Below, piece after piece: positions 54,701-64,000 of a stretch of DNA of 64,000 nt. Each line of letters opens with the position of its first letter. Position 1 is the first letter of the stretch. A program made the translations under genes and the position numbers. This DNA comes from Fragilaria crotonensis (Eukaryota; Bacillariophyta; Fragilariophyceae; Fragilariales; Fragilariaceae). The stretch covers positions 1 through 64,000 of the forward strand of contig JAKSYS010000225.1 of assembly GCA_022925895.1 (NCBI GenBank), written 5' to 3'. The notes under the pieces were generated by a model, which searched no databases, was not told the DNA's origin, and saw nothing but the letters and a program-made list of their open reading frames with translations.

Positions 54701-57515
54701 TGGCATGATGGTCGCTAGTCTGAGCTCGACTGGGAGACGTTGGAGGAGAGCTTCCTCGAAACGCTCGATGAGTGGCGATTTTTTCTCGCTTTGGACTGGG
54801 GGTTTTTACTCGGAGAGCAGCTTCTTTCTTGTATTCTTTCGCCTTTGATGGTCCCATGGAAACTGGATGCAATCTTTTCTTTGCATTGGCTTTCTCAAAT
54901 GCTTCTAGACGAGCTGACGTTTTACTGGACGCAGGGGAATCGACCGTTTCGACGCCATCATTAAGCAACCCGATGGAGGGGGAGTATGAACTCATCTCAT
55001 TCGATCTTTTGCTGCGAGGGCTTCTCGCCGAATTGCGTGGCGATGCCCTCGGTGATGTGGGATTGGATTTCTCTGTAAAGACTGGATGATTCACTCGCCT
55101 ATTTCCCTTTGGGCTGACACTGTCTGTGCGTTGGGCGTCTCTCTGCCGGTACATCTCGGCTTTGGTCAAGCGCGACGGAGTTGCAAGCGAACGACTTGTT
55201 TCTTTTGATTTTGAAGCGGCGGTCTCTGATCTCGGTTTGGATGACTCGTTGTGCATTGTTGGGTGAGAGGACGTTGACTCAGGCATAGTGCCATCTTGTC
55301 TTTGATCGCTTCGTGCTTCACGCTTGAAAACGATATGCGGTGCTTCGTCACGGAGTGCACGGAGGGAATTGTCAACAGGCGACTCAGCCCTCTCCTTATA
55401 CCGAAGCATCCTAGCCCTCTCCCTGCTGACAGACAAGGCCGCAGGAGCATCCTTGGGAGCGCTTCTTGAGTTTGTAATTGCTCGCGAAGTTGTTGCAGCC
55501 CTGCCGCCAGGGGACGCATGTGCTCTGTCGTTGTCTCGGGTGTTCCTTACTCTTTGAGTAGTCTCACTCAAATTAGAACCTGATGCCTCAACGTTCAGGC
55601 TCCTTACTCTTGGAATACCTTCGTCCGTGGCCTTCGCGTTTGGGTCGATGACGTCGTGAAGGCGCACGTCAATCTCGATCTTATGGTGCTCCGTTTTGGT
55701 ATTGAGTTCTTGTTGAATGCTGCTTGAGGCAATGTCATTAATGTTTTTATCCCGTGGGGCAATGTCAGAAGGATGAAAGAGCGGGCTTGTGGATCTCGCG
55801 TTCTTGTGGGTGCTGGCAGGGGTCCCACCCCGTAAAACTCGTCGGGAAGGATTTGAGGACATGGATCCAACTGAGCCATCGTCACATGCTTCAGTTTTCA
55901 ATGGAGACTCCGCACGTGATTTCAGCGCGGGCGAGCTCTTTCGCCCCTGCTCGTTGGCAGATCTTGTTCGTTCGGCAGAAGCGAGAAAGGCCCTGCGCCT
56001 AGACTGGCGTCGTGAAGCATTAGATGACTGAGACGCTACTGAAACGTCATCGCGAGCATCATTATCCATGGCATGCTCCTGACGAGAGTCTGGCTTTGGA
56101 GAACTGTTGCTTCTAGACAGCGAAAGGGCTTGTCGCGTAGCAGTTGTGACAGTCTTCTGTTGGGCAGCGTCACGACGAAATGGTGAGACTGAATCGGTCC
56201 GTGAAGAATTCTGCTGCTGCTTTGTGACATTGTCGTTAGGGAAAGAATCCTTCCTATGATGCCCAACAATTTTGTCGGTTGGACCAGATTCCCGTCCTGC
56301 CCGTTGGGCTATGCCCCTTGTGGGTGTGAGTTCCGTCCTACCGGCAGTCCTCACTTCATGGTCGCTGGAGGCCGGAGATGCTCGATAAGGAGATGAGAAT
56401 GCATCCTTTCTGGGCGGAGTGCGCTGCCGCGAAGCCGGGGCGACCTTTCCTGGGGCTGTCGATCGGCTTTCGTTAGATACGTGCGAGACGTCGTCAGAGG
56501 ACATGGCATCGTGGACGATCCTATCCTTCTTTCGAGTCTGTGCCTGCGCGGCGAGCGCCAGTGCACGACTTCGCAATTGTTGCTGGGAGCCGGCTGACTT
56601 GACAGAGCAGATACTTGCTGTATCGTCATCTTCAATCCGTTTTCGGTATAGGATCCTCTGCTTCGCAATTTGGAAACGAGCACTTCTGGTCGTCGACACA
56701 GATCCTATGGTAGCATCGTCGTCATCTTGACGCCTCCTTGTAGTGGTCCTCTGGGACGCTTGCAATGCCCTCTTGGCAATATTGGTTAGCTCATCAGTGC
56801 TCAAGGACGACGACGACGTGGCGACACTAATGGCACGCTCTTCGTGTAGCACCGTTGAGGCATCGTTGAGACTCCGCTTCAGGGCGTCGTTCAAGTGTGA
56901 TTTGGTGTTTTCCGAGGCAGATCTTCCGGCTTTCGCGGAAGCATCTGATTCAATGACGCGTTGGGAAGTCTCGCGCCTGCGGGGTTCCACTCGCACCTTT
57001 CTCACTCCTTCAGTCCCATTGGTTTCAACTGAGTCGTGTAGGTGCTTCGCTGAAGGTTGGCCCATCGCCGGATTTTTAGCCTCGCTTTCATCTTCTGATG
57101 GCCACTCAATGGATGCACCTACTGGGTTTGTGTTTTCGTCGATTGCGCGTCTGATAGCTGGCTTTTTCTCCGTTTGGGATTTTGCCGAGTTGGCCTTCAG
57201 TAGTCGTAGCGATTGTCCGCTCGAACGATTCTGTAAGGGAGAGGAGACATCTCTCTTTTCCGATACCTCTCTGGCGACTGTGTGGCCTTTCTTAGGGGCT
57301 GGAATCTCCTTTTCTTCATCGTCTGATGGCCATTCGATGCTGCGCACGCCAACAAGTTCGCCAGTCGGGGCTGCAGCAGTCTGTGGGGCATCGTCGCGGT
57401 TTTCAGATTCTCGTTTGAGAGACTGCATTCTCGGCCTTGCCGCACCAATCTGTTTCTTCGGGGTGTTGCCCTCAAAAAGCTGAGCGCGTTTCAGCACTGA
57501 GCTTTCTGCCGACAT
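51737..57515 (-). CDS. Very long disordered protein with C-terminal PH-like domain, two exons
   Basis: Exon 1 is 57515-52925, exon 2 52836-51737, and the 88-nt intron is CCAG|GTGAGT ... TTTCCAG|ACATT. The total is about 1896 aa. The first 1450 residues are low-complexity Ser/Arg/Lys/Glu-rich sequence with many SP/TP sites and two copies of an acidic motif (RSIEWPSDDEE, ASIEWPSEDES) near the N-terminus. A short internal duplication (STATGQSGKKS twice, DNA 53143-53220) lies near residue 1440. The folded parts are around the splice junction (FMKFGHSILDRFEIVCRGP-DIPVTPGKHGGDS) and the last 180 residues (FCTILKKQGIEVLKQNRDSKWQ ... VVLEYSLAGSIRSMAV), which have PH-domain-like spacing. Likely a scaffold; no enzyme motif seen. 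Confidence 0.85.
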
Positions 57516-58238
57516 GGTGAACTACGAGCGTTGCCCTCTATTAACGCTTAACACTGCTGATTGACTGAGGAGTTTGTATCAACGACTCTAAATTGTGGCT
57601 TGGCGAGAGGCTGCCAGCCAGGATACCGTTTTCAAATGTTCCCGTTATAATTCAGTTGAAACATGAAACAGGCGTTTCTTGGGGAAGTTCCTACTGGAGT
57701 ATCAGTACTGGAGCATTCCAGTAGCTTAAAGTGAACGATTGGCCTAAATTCGAATATGTCATAGTCTGGCTGTCTCCACGCGCGCCATGATACAGTAACA
57801 CATGGGAAAACGGTCTTGATCTGCGATCGAGCGAAAACATTTATTTCAACGATGCGAACGATGCGTTAGCAAAAACTTCCAAGCACGTAGCACGTGCACA
57901 GGCTGATAATTGCATCTCTGTCAAGAAATTTAGTTCTTCTTTTGGCAGGACATTGATTTCAACGGCTGCGTCTCACAAGTTTGGCACAGAATACGGAGTG
58001 CTTGCTAAGTATGGCAGATGGCACCACGCAGCACCCCAAATGCTCACAACAAAATACGACTACTCGGTCGCACAACTGGATGGAAGGTCCAATTTCACCC
58101 CAACGCCCATAAGCGATCTCAGAATACTAATAGCGCAACTCCACTCACAATGAAAGCATTAACTATCACTCCTCAAACATCATCGGATAGCGACAATACT
58201 TGTCCTCTCGCAATTGATCGATTCGGAAGCAAGGTTTC
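57516..58238. other. Divergent intergenic region
   Basis: No supported gene. It separates the long disordered protein gene and the small acidic protein gene, so it should contain both promoters. A short ORF at 58150-58266 (MKALTITPQTSS...) overlaps the next gene in another frame and was not called. Confidence 0.5.
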
Positions 58239-58640
58239 ATGGAACTTACGGAAATTGGCGAATGCTTAAGCCTCGAACTCTCCACTCCTGACGATACTAG
58301 TGATGTCTTCAGAACGGGACGCCTTAGTCTCGTCGAGGAAATGCTGTTCGTCCTGAAGCGCGCAAATCCTATCAGTGACCACAGGGACGATTCGGACGAA
58401 TCAGTGAGCCCAGCGGCAAAACGCAAACGAAGGTCGTACGACAATCTCAACGAACCAACTAATGAACGAGAAGGCGTCGATGAAGCCACGCTGACGTCGG
58501 AATCATCACAGTCACAGGAATATGAAGGAGGTGAGGATGAAGATGAATATGATTTTGACGAGTTTGACTCTGAAGTTGAGAATAGAGGAACAATAATGCC
58601 GAACTGGTTTCCTGTGGACGAGCCCTGCGCAGCCGACTGA
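58239..58640 (+). CDS. Small acidic protein with basic nuclear-type signal, unknown
   Basis: 133 aa. A short N-terminal helix-forming part (LSLVEEMLFVLKRANPISD) is followed by AAKRKRRS, a plausible nuclear localisation signal, and then a strongly acidic region (EGGEDEDEYDFDEFDSEVE). The C-terminus reads MPNWFPVDEP. No family recognised. The opposite strand is open over the same region but gives low-complexity Ser-rich sequence, so the plus frame is preferred. It could be missing a 5' exon. Confidence 0.5.
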   Translation: MELTEIGECLSLELSTPDDTSDVFRTGRLSLVEEMLFVLKRANPISDHRDDSDESVSPAAKRKRRSYDNLNEPTNEREGVDEATLTSESSQSQEYEGGEDEDEYDFDEFDSEVENRGTIMPNWFPVDEPCAAD

Positions 58641-59137
58641 AGCCAAGGCACACCTACGCTATCGCACTGATCATGACGAATCACTCTCCTGATGTAAAAT
58701 GGCCACTTTGTCGTAGGAAAGCTGTACAACGACCAGAAAACCAACTATGTAAATTAGACAATACTGAGTAATGTAGTTCCATCAAGTTTCCAAACCTATG
58801 TTACCAGTATAAGTAGTTTAATGTGGCATCTCATCTAACAAGTATTTATTGGTGTTTAGAGCAACTGTAATAAAATATATGAACAGGCGCAACAAATGTT
58901 GCTTTCGAACAAACATAATGATGCATCTTGGGATCTGCTGTTCGGAGTCACGGCTGTATAGTGGAAAAACTACCCTATCTTGAGTTGTCGTCTTGGAGGC
59001 CCTCGAAATTCAACATTCCAACTCCTTTAATCCCACTCAATTTCTGTGCAATTTCTACTTAGAATAATACTCGATGAATAGATGATCCTAAATCTAAGCG
59101 CCTAAAGTGCATGAACTGTCAACCCCATGTCCGCACT
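58641..59137. other. Intergenic between convergent genes, nothing recognised
   Basis: About 500 AT-rich bases, probably two 3' untranslated regions facing each other. Confidence 0.5.
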
Positions 59138-59680
59138 CTACCTCAACATCGTTGTGGCCCCAGCAATATTTCCACGATCGAGAAAGTTATTCATATCCAA
59201 AGTATGTATTCCCTGAAAGTTGACATTGTGTTTGGGAGTTACAGCAATAGCATCAAATGCAGAAATATCGACCAAGCCTTCGTCCAGTCCCAAAAAGACT
59301 GGACAATTGTCTGATGCGCTGAAAGCATAAATGTCAACTTCAACCCCTTGTTGAGCATTTGGAAACTTGATGACCTTCCCATTCATCTGTTTCGCAAGCT
59401 TAATAAACTGACACCAGCCAATAAAGTATTTTCTTCGATTCGAATCTCCACCAGCAATGCCCTTAATTAACTCGCTGCGACCGCCGTTCTGTTTAAACTT
59501 GAAGCCTTGGATCTTCTTCCCTTCTCCCGGAGTCCAAAACCCAACGCTGTTCGCGGGCACTTCACCCTGGCTGTACTGCAGTGTCAGTTTTCCACCCGAG
59601 TCGCTCTCAAAGAGGAGGTAGCAACCCTCTGGACCCAATGAGGCAGCTGATGCTGTCGTCGTTTCTGTAACGGCAGCCAT
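59138..59680 (-). CDS. Hypothetical compact globular protein
   Basis: Single exon, 180 aa, starting at ATG 59680 (ccgATG-type context). It is regular globular sequence without repeats, targeting peptide or membrane segment: CYLLFESDSGGKLTLQYSQGE, VGFWTPGEGKKIQGFKFKQ, YFIGWCQFIKLAKQMNGKVIKFP and a C-terminal FDAIAVTPKHNVNFQGIHTLDMNN (all shortened). The alternating hydrophobic pattern suggests a beta-rich fold. No known family recognised. The frame is open and complete, with even coding character, so it is very likely a real gene. Confidence 0.75.
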   Translation of the reverse strand: MAAVTETTTASAASLGPEGCYLLFESDSGGKLTLQYSQGEVPANSVGFWTPGEGKKIQGFKFKQNGGRSELIKGIAGGDSNRRKYFIGWCQFIKLAKQMNGKVIKFPNAQQGVEVDIYAFSASDNCPVFLGLDEGLVDISAFDAIAVTPKHNVNFQGIHTLDMNNFLDRGNIAGATTMLR

Positions 59681-60764
59681 TTTGTTCTTTTTGGATCAGT
59701 GTGGAAGGTCGCTGCACCAAAGAAAAGAGTGCGGTTTCCCTGTTTCCCTGTGCCCGGCTAGCGCATTGGTTCGGTACAAGTAGACTAGCCGGATCCGTGC
59801 GTCGTCGTGCATACTTTCATGACACTCGCCTGTCTTGAATTAATATGATACGCATTTCGTCGTATGTTTCCTGCTTGAAGAAAGCTAACAGATGCACAGG
59901 TTGTCACGAGTTTTTCTAATATGATACTGGCAACACGACGGGTTTACTCGCAATAAAGGGCATACTGGCATGCTGCATACATCCATGAGCTTCATTCGAA
60001 ATAGTCAAAAACATATACAGTATATACTCTACGCACAAAACGAATGTAACCCTGCATGAGACTTCTATTATGGGCGGAAAAGTCGCATTCATTACCATGT
60101 GCCTATTCATTCCATTATAAGTTTATTCCAACCATCATCCGTTCGCGGTTACCGTTTCCACGACAATCATATATCTTTTGAAACCACCTTTACATACAGT
60201 ATGAATATATATATACACGTGAATTCACTCGTTCATGTGTATTGTTCTTCCGCTTGACATCTCACAAGAAGGACTTGCACTGGACATCATCCCATGGGTG
60301 GTGGTGATGGTACCAGGTACTGGGTATACATTGTACTGTATATTACACATGTACATGCGCCCAATGTACACACTATAGCACAACACACAACACACTACAC
60401 ACTACACGCACACTCTCTCAGCAAAAAACGTGGGCACGAATTGCGTATCGTACTCCTCCTACTGGAGTAGGAGTACAGGTACCTGTCACTCGTGTGGTGC
60501 AATACGATACTCGCCTTCTACGGAGAACTCATTATTTTCGAATCATACCTATCCGCGTACCTATGTTCCGCCATGGACCCAGCCGAAGAATCGTGACACG
60601 CCACCGTGCCTCTCTCTAGTAGGGGTCATGACAGCAGGCCCCTTTCATCGACGTGACAAGTCACGCCCCGTGGCCCCGAAAAGAGTGGAAGTATGTCGAG
60701 GCCGGGATGGTGTGGCATTTTCATCCGAAGCGAACATCCGAGATAGCAACTCAACCCCTGCATC
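59681..60764. other. Divergent intergenic region with CA-rich tract
   Basis: No supported gene. GTAC-rich at 60300-60360 and 60460-60490, with an ACACA/CACTACAC tract at 60375-60420. An ORF across 60430-60816 overlaps the kinase-like gene in another frame and was rejected. Confidence 0.5.
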
Positions 60765-61991
60765 ATGGACCATCGGATCTGTTTGTCGGAAGGGACAAAC
60801 AGTCGCCAACCCATGAACCGTGGCCTTGGCCTTCAGGAAAAGCTGGAGGAAAAAGAATTGCAACGAGAAGAGGCATCGCGTCAAATCTTTAATCTGAAAA
60901 CGTTGTTTCAAGATGTCGAGGATGAGATATACACCCTCGAGAACGAAATGGAGGCAGAACGCACAGCTTTCATGAAACAGTTGCATGATATCTTCTTTGA
61001 CTACCTCCCTGGTCATAGTCACAATTACAGCCACACCATCGGCCCCATCGACTGGGATATTGTGGAGAATGAAAAGCGAATTGGTGATATCAACATTGAT
61101 GAACTCGTTGGTGACAGTGACTGCGCGTCCGGTTCTGTCTACTCCGGTACGCATCGAACAACAAAGGAGCAATTTGCCATCAAAAAGCTTAAAAAGGAGC
61201 ACTACGCTGATCTGCCGCTCTTGCTGACGCTGGAAAAGGAAATCGACGTTCACTCGCTTTTGATGCATCCAAACATTATCAAATTCGAACGTGTCATTCA
61301 TTCTCCAAACCACATTTACATCGTCATGGAATTGGCGTACATGAATCTCAATAGCTATCTCTGTCTTTACAAGGATTGTCTGTCCCTGGAAATGGTTCGC
61401 GAGGTGCTTATTGGAGTCCTACAGGGGCTCACGTATCTTCACAAACAGGGAGTCGCGCATCTGGATCTGAAACAGCATCATATTTTCGTTTCCAGCAACG
61501 TTGCAATCCACGACCTGAGCCGTAATTCCATCAAGATTTCCCATTTTCGCTGTTGTGAGGTGCATCCACATTTTGGAAAGCCCGTTCCAGTGTACCGGAC
61601 GGTTGGCACGCCAGGATTTATGGCACCCGAGATTCTTGCGGACGTGACAACTGCTGATGGTCGTGCTGCGGACATGTGGTCGTTAGGAGCAATGCTCTTG
61701 TGGATAGTGGAAGGGGAGCTCACTGATGCGTGGATGAAGTCGTATTCCTACAAGGACGATAATATCACGTACGAGGATGACATTTTACAGTGCCTTATGG
61801 ACCTCTACGGACGCCAACAAAACAGCGTGGACATAGGGCTTCATGACCTCATATGCAAACTTCTTGTTATGGTTCCCTCTCACCGGTTCACAGCGATTCA
61901 GGCATTGGGCCATCCTTGGCTCCGGCTCAGTGAACAAGGAATCGATGACGTTCGAGCTGCTTGGAATCGTAAACATCGGCATACAGTATAG
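60765..61991 (+). CDS. Kinase-fold protein lacking key catalytic residues (predicted pseudokinase)
   Basis: Single exon, 408 aa from ATG 60765; a second in-frame ATG at 60813 is possible. The N-terminus is a coiled coil (QEKLEEKELQREEASRQIFNLKTLF, shortened). The kinase fold follows: a poor Gly loop (CASGSVYSG), the ATP-anchoring Lys140 in FAIKKL, a helix C glutamate (LEKEIDVHSLL), LMHPNIIKFERV and MELAYMNLNSYL. The catalytic loop reads HLDLKQHHI (His232, Asp234 kept; the Mg-binding Asn replaced by His239). DFG is replaced by HFR (260-262), and APE is kept (MAPEILAD). Without the DFG Asp and the loop Asn, ordinary Mg-ATP catalysis is unlikely. It is probably a regulatory or scaffold pseudokinase. 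It converges on the CaMK-like kinase gene, with 56 bases between stops. Confidence 0.85.
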   Translation: MDHRICLSEGTNSRQPMNRGLGLQEKLEEKELQREEASRQIFNLKTLFQDVEDEIYTLENEMEAERTAFMKQLHDIFFDYLPGHSHNYSHTIGPIDWDIVENEKRIGDINIDELVGDSDCASGSVYSGTHRTTKEQFAIKKLKKEHYADLPLLLTLEKEIDVHSLLMHPNIIKFERVIHSPNHIYIVMELAYMNLNSYLCLYKDCLSLEMVREVLIGVLQGLTYLHKQGVAHLDLKQHHIFVSSNVAIHDLSRNSIKISHFRCCEVHPHFGKPVPVYRTVGTPGFMAPEILADVTTADGRAADMWSLGAMLLWIVEGELTDAWMKSYSYKDDNITYEDDILQCLMDLYGRQQNSVDIGLHDLICKLLVMVPSHRFTAIQALGHPWLRLSEQGIDDVRAAWNRKHRHTV

Positions 61992-62047
61992 GCGTCACAA
62001 ACAAAAATCAAATAGACAAAACATGACAAAACCACCACGAAACAAGC

Positions 62048-63112
62048 CTAGAAATCCGTGTGAGCCCGATAACTGGTGCCAAGACTCTGGAACTTGTTCG
62101 TTGCAATGATGAGCTGCACAACCTGTCGAAGCTTGTCTTTTCCTTTAAAGTTCTTGAGCTCCTCCTGATTCGCCTTCAAATCTGACTTGCCCAACTCAGT
62201 CGCATCCGCAGTGATCCATGCGCTTTCCAGCGCCTCTTGAGCCGATATTCTCTCGTCGGGATTGACTGTCAACATTCTGCGTATCAGATGTTTAGCATCG
62301 TCAGAAACGTGGCCCCAGTATTTCTCGTGAAACTTATATTCTCCGTAGCGAATCTGTCGCATAACATCTTCCGACTTTCCACGGAATGGTCTATAACCAC
62401 CCAGGACGATGTAAACAATGACGCCCAAGCTCCACATGTCACACTTAACGTCGTACGCAGGTTTGTGTGAGAGAATCTCTGGAGCAACATAGCCCTCAGT
62501 ACCGCATTGAGTTCGCAGAGAATTCGGGTAGAGCACTTTCTTTGCATAGCCGAAATCACTGATCTTAACGTCTGTGTCACTTTCTCTCGACTGGAAAACA
62601 GATTAATGAGTTTGGAGATGAACGGGGTAGAGAACTCCTTCAATGACAAGCAAAACACTTACCACAAGCAACAGATTTTCAGGTTTGAGGTTTCTGTTCG
62701 CAATTCTCTTTTTGTGGCAGTGTCTAACGCCTTCCAACAAATTCTTACAAACATCCTTGGCGTCATTCTCAGTATAGTGTGCTTTTTCAATAATTCGGTC
62801 AATCAAGTCGCCGCCACGCATTCTCTCCAAGACCACGTAGCTTGTATCGGGTTCTTCAAAAACATCATGGAGACTCACAATGTATTTGGAATCCTTTAAA
62901 ATTGTCAACGCTGTGATTTCGTCCTGTAAAGCGACTGCATCACTAGGATGCAAATCCTTGCGTCCAATGCGCTTTACTGCATACTCGATACCGGATAGCC
63001 TGTGCTTTGCTTGATAAATTGTCGAGAAGTTTCCCGCACCCAAATTCTCGCCAAGTTCATAAATTCCCGAAAGGATCTCCCAGAATTCGACCCAAGACCG
63101 GCAAGATCGTCT
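62048..63112 (-). CDS. CaMK-like kinase domain 2, HRD aspartate lost
   Basis: The sequence runs from about 63112 (SWVEFWEILSGIYELGENLGAGNFSTIYQAKH) to the stop at 62048. An intron at 62662-62591 (72 nt, CTTGTG|GTAAGT ... TTCCAG|TCG) joins KPENLLLV to SRESDTDVKISDFGYAKK. Kept: Gly loop GAGNFS, AVKRI lysine, DFG, and YVAPEIL with a CaMK-type DMWSLGVIVYIVLGGYRPF. Changed: the catalytic loop reads NRNLKPEN (codons 62698-62696 and 62692-62690), so both the His and the catalytic Asp of HRD are Asn. The C-terminal tail (KDKLRQVVQLIIATNKFQSLG) resembles the autoinhibitory segment of CaM kinases. There is no ATG before the domain, so it is probably continuous with domain 1 upstream. Confidence 0.8.
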
Positions 63113-64000
63113 TCAGAGAATTGAGCCATGGACATCTCCAGGACATGTCCCAAGATGCTTCGTTTCGGATTTGGAGTTACCAGAGGTTGAGTGAATTTGT
63201 CGCCGAGCGATGTGAGTTTATTTGTTGCCATGATTGCCTTCACGGCTCCTCGTACTTTATCCACAGGAAGCGCCTTCCTGATTTGTGACTGCGCAGAGGA
63301 AAGATCGTTAACGGTCAAGGTTTCTTCCTCTGCCATCATCCAATCACTTTGAAGCGCCTCCTCTGCTGTGAATCGCTTCTTTGGGTTCACTTGAAGTAAT
63401 GATGCGATCAAATCCTTTGCTTCGTGTGAAATGTGAGACCAATACACCTCCTCAAACTCGTATTCGCCTTTGAGGATAGTAATACCAAGTTCCTCCATAG
63501 GCCCCTCGAATGGAGGATACCCCCCAAGCAATATGAACGTGACGACTCCGATACTCCACATATCCGCTCGTTCATCATAACCCTTGGTCTTTAAATTGAG
63601 AACCTCAGGAGCAACGTACGCTGCAGTTCCGCAAAGCGTGCTCAAGCAATTTGGCTTCGTAACCTTTTTTGCGAAGCCGAAATCTGCAATCTTGATACTG
63701 GTGTCGTCGTCTTTATGCTGTACTCAATTTGCAGACATGGAGAATGAGGGCTGGTCTCGAATTGTGGTACATACGATGGTTCGCACTTACCACCAATAAA
63801 ATATTCTCTGGCTTGAGATCTCTGTGAGCAATTCGCTTGTTGTGTATGTAATCCAAGGCTTCAAAAAGTACTTGGCATGTCTGGCGCGCTTCGCGCTCGG
63901 TGTATACTTCCTTCTCAATGATGCGTTGCAAAAGCTCTCCTCCCTTCATTTCTTCCAACACCATAAAGATATGATTCTTCTCTTGAAAAACGTCGATAAG
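63113..64000 (-). CDS. CaMK-like kinase domain 1, intact motifs, runs off window
   Basis: The gene enters from beyond 64000. Exon to 63791, intron 63790-63718 (73 nt, TTGGTG|GTAAGT ... AGTACAG|CAT), then an exon from 63717. The joined region reads MVLEEMKGGELLQRIIEKEVYTEREARQ ... HRDLKPENILLV-HKDDDTSIKIADFGFAKK ... YVAPEVLNL ... DMWSIGVVTFILLGGYPPF (shortened), with all catalytic motifs present. The tail KVRGAVKAIMATNKLTSLG parallels domain 2. Its frame continues past 63112 to a stop at 62974, overlapping domain 2 in another phase. Two overlapping genes on one strand would be odd here, so a one-base frame difference near 63070-63100 inside a single two-kinase gene is more likely. Confidence 0.8.

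Noticed and set aside
58166-58744. 192-codon minus-strand ORF opposite the acidic protein
   Set aside because: Its Ser-rich composition is simply the complement of the acidic Glu/Asp codons on the plus strand.
60430-60816. ORF of 128 codons upstream of the pseudokinase
   Set aside because: It overlaps the kinase start in another frame, is Ser/Thr/Arg low-quality sequence and has no domain.
60645-61313. Long minus-strand ORF opposite the pseudokinase
   Set aside because: It mirrors the real kinase codons and has no recognisable protein features.

Overview
This window is nuclear DNA from a photosynthetic stramenopile, most likely a diatom. The reasons are: diatom-style Ty1/copia elements; single-exon or few-exon genes with short GT-AG introns (about 50-115 nt); two proteins that start with a signal peptide followed by an AAF- or NGF-type cleavage region, as in plastid-targeted proteins of secondary algae; and a mix of eukaryotic signalling genes (Rab, BTB, HECT, RBR, bromodomain-NET, CaMK-like kinases). 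No rRNA, CRISPR or convincing tRNA gene was seen. Species cannot be fixed from this sequence alone.

Layout, left to right. 3-5765: a young copia element with about 555-bp LTRs. 6.2-9.5 kb: an NmrA-like gene (+), a bromodomain-NET gene (-) whose frame shifts twice, then an intergenic region with a perfect 33-bp inverted repeat carrying TGACGTCA palindromes, and a small STI1-domain co-chaperone-like gene (+). 9.7-12.3 kb: a family X DNA polymerase with a BRCT domain (-). 12.8-13.2 kb: a small basic protein without a clear start. 14.0-16.5 kb: a HECT E3 ligase (-) with a UIM-like motif and a coding minisatellite. 17.1-19.0 kb: a plastid-type thioredoxin-fold protein (+). 19.8-24.5 kb: two tandem RBR-type ubiquitin ligase paralogues differing by one 47-residue internal repeat. 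25.0-28.1 kb: a BTB-BACK protein and a multi-pass membrane protein.

28.1-37.9 kb holds no recognisable intact host gene. It contains a decayed PIF/Harbinger-type DNA transposon (+) and an old, heavily broken copia relic (-). 38.0-41.7 kb: a Rab8/RabE-type GTPase, a small secretory or plastid-directed protein, and a DUF4126-like membrane protein. 42.5-51.5 kb is a nested mobile cluster: a very young copia element with 109-bp LTRs, whose 3' LTR is split by three head-to-tail copies of a 0.95-kb non-autonomous DNA element. Each unit is bounded by the same 8-bp target sequence.

51.7-57.5 kb: a very long disordered protein with a C-terminal PH-like region (-). 58.2-59.7 kb: a small acidic nuclear-type protein and a conserved-looking unknown. 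60.8-64.0 kb: three kinase-fold domains. One (+) has lost the DFG aspartate and the Mg-binding asparagine. Two CaMK-like domains lie in tandem (-) with introns at the same place; the downstream one has lost the HRD aspartate. Pseudokinase content is the most unusual host-gene feature.

Several reading frames that look complete begin at non-ATG codons (for example near 6220, 12885 and 40118). The starts given here are the first sensible ATGs where one exists. Intergenic DNA is repeatedly rich in GTAC-containing words.
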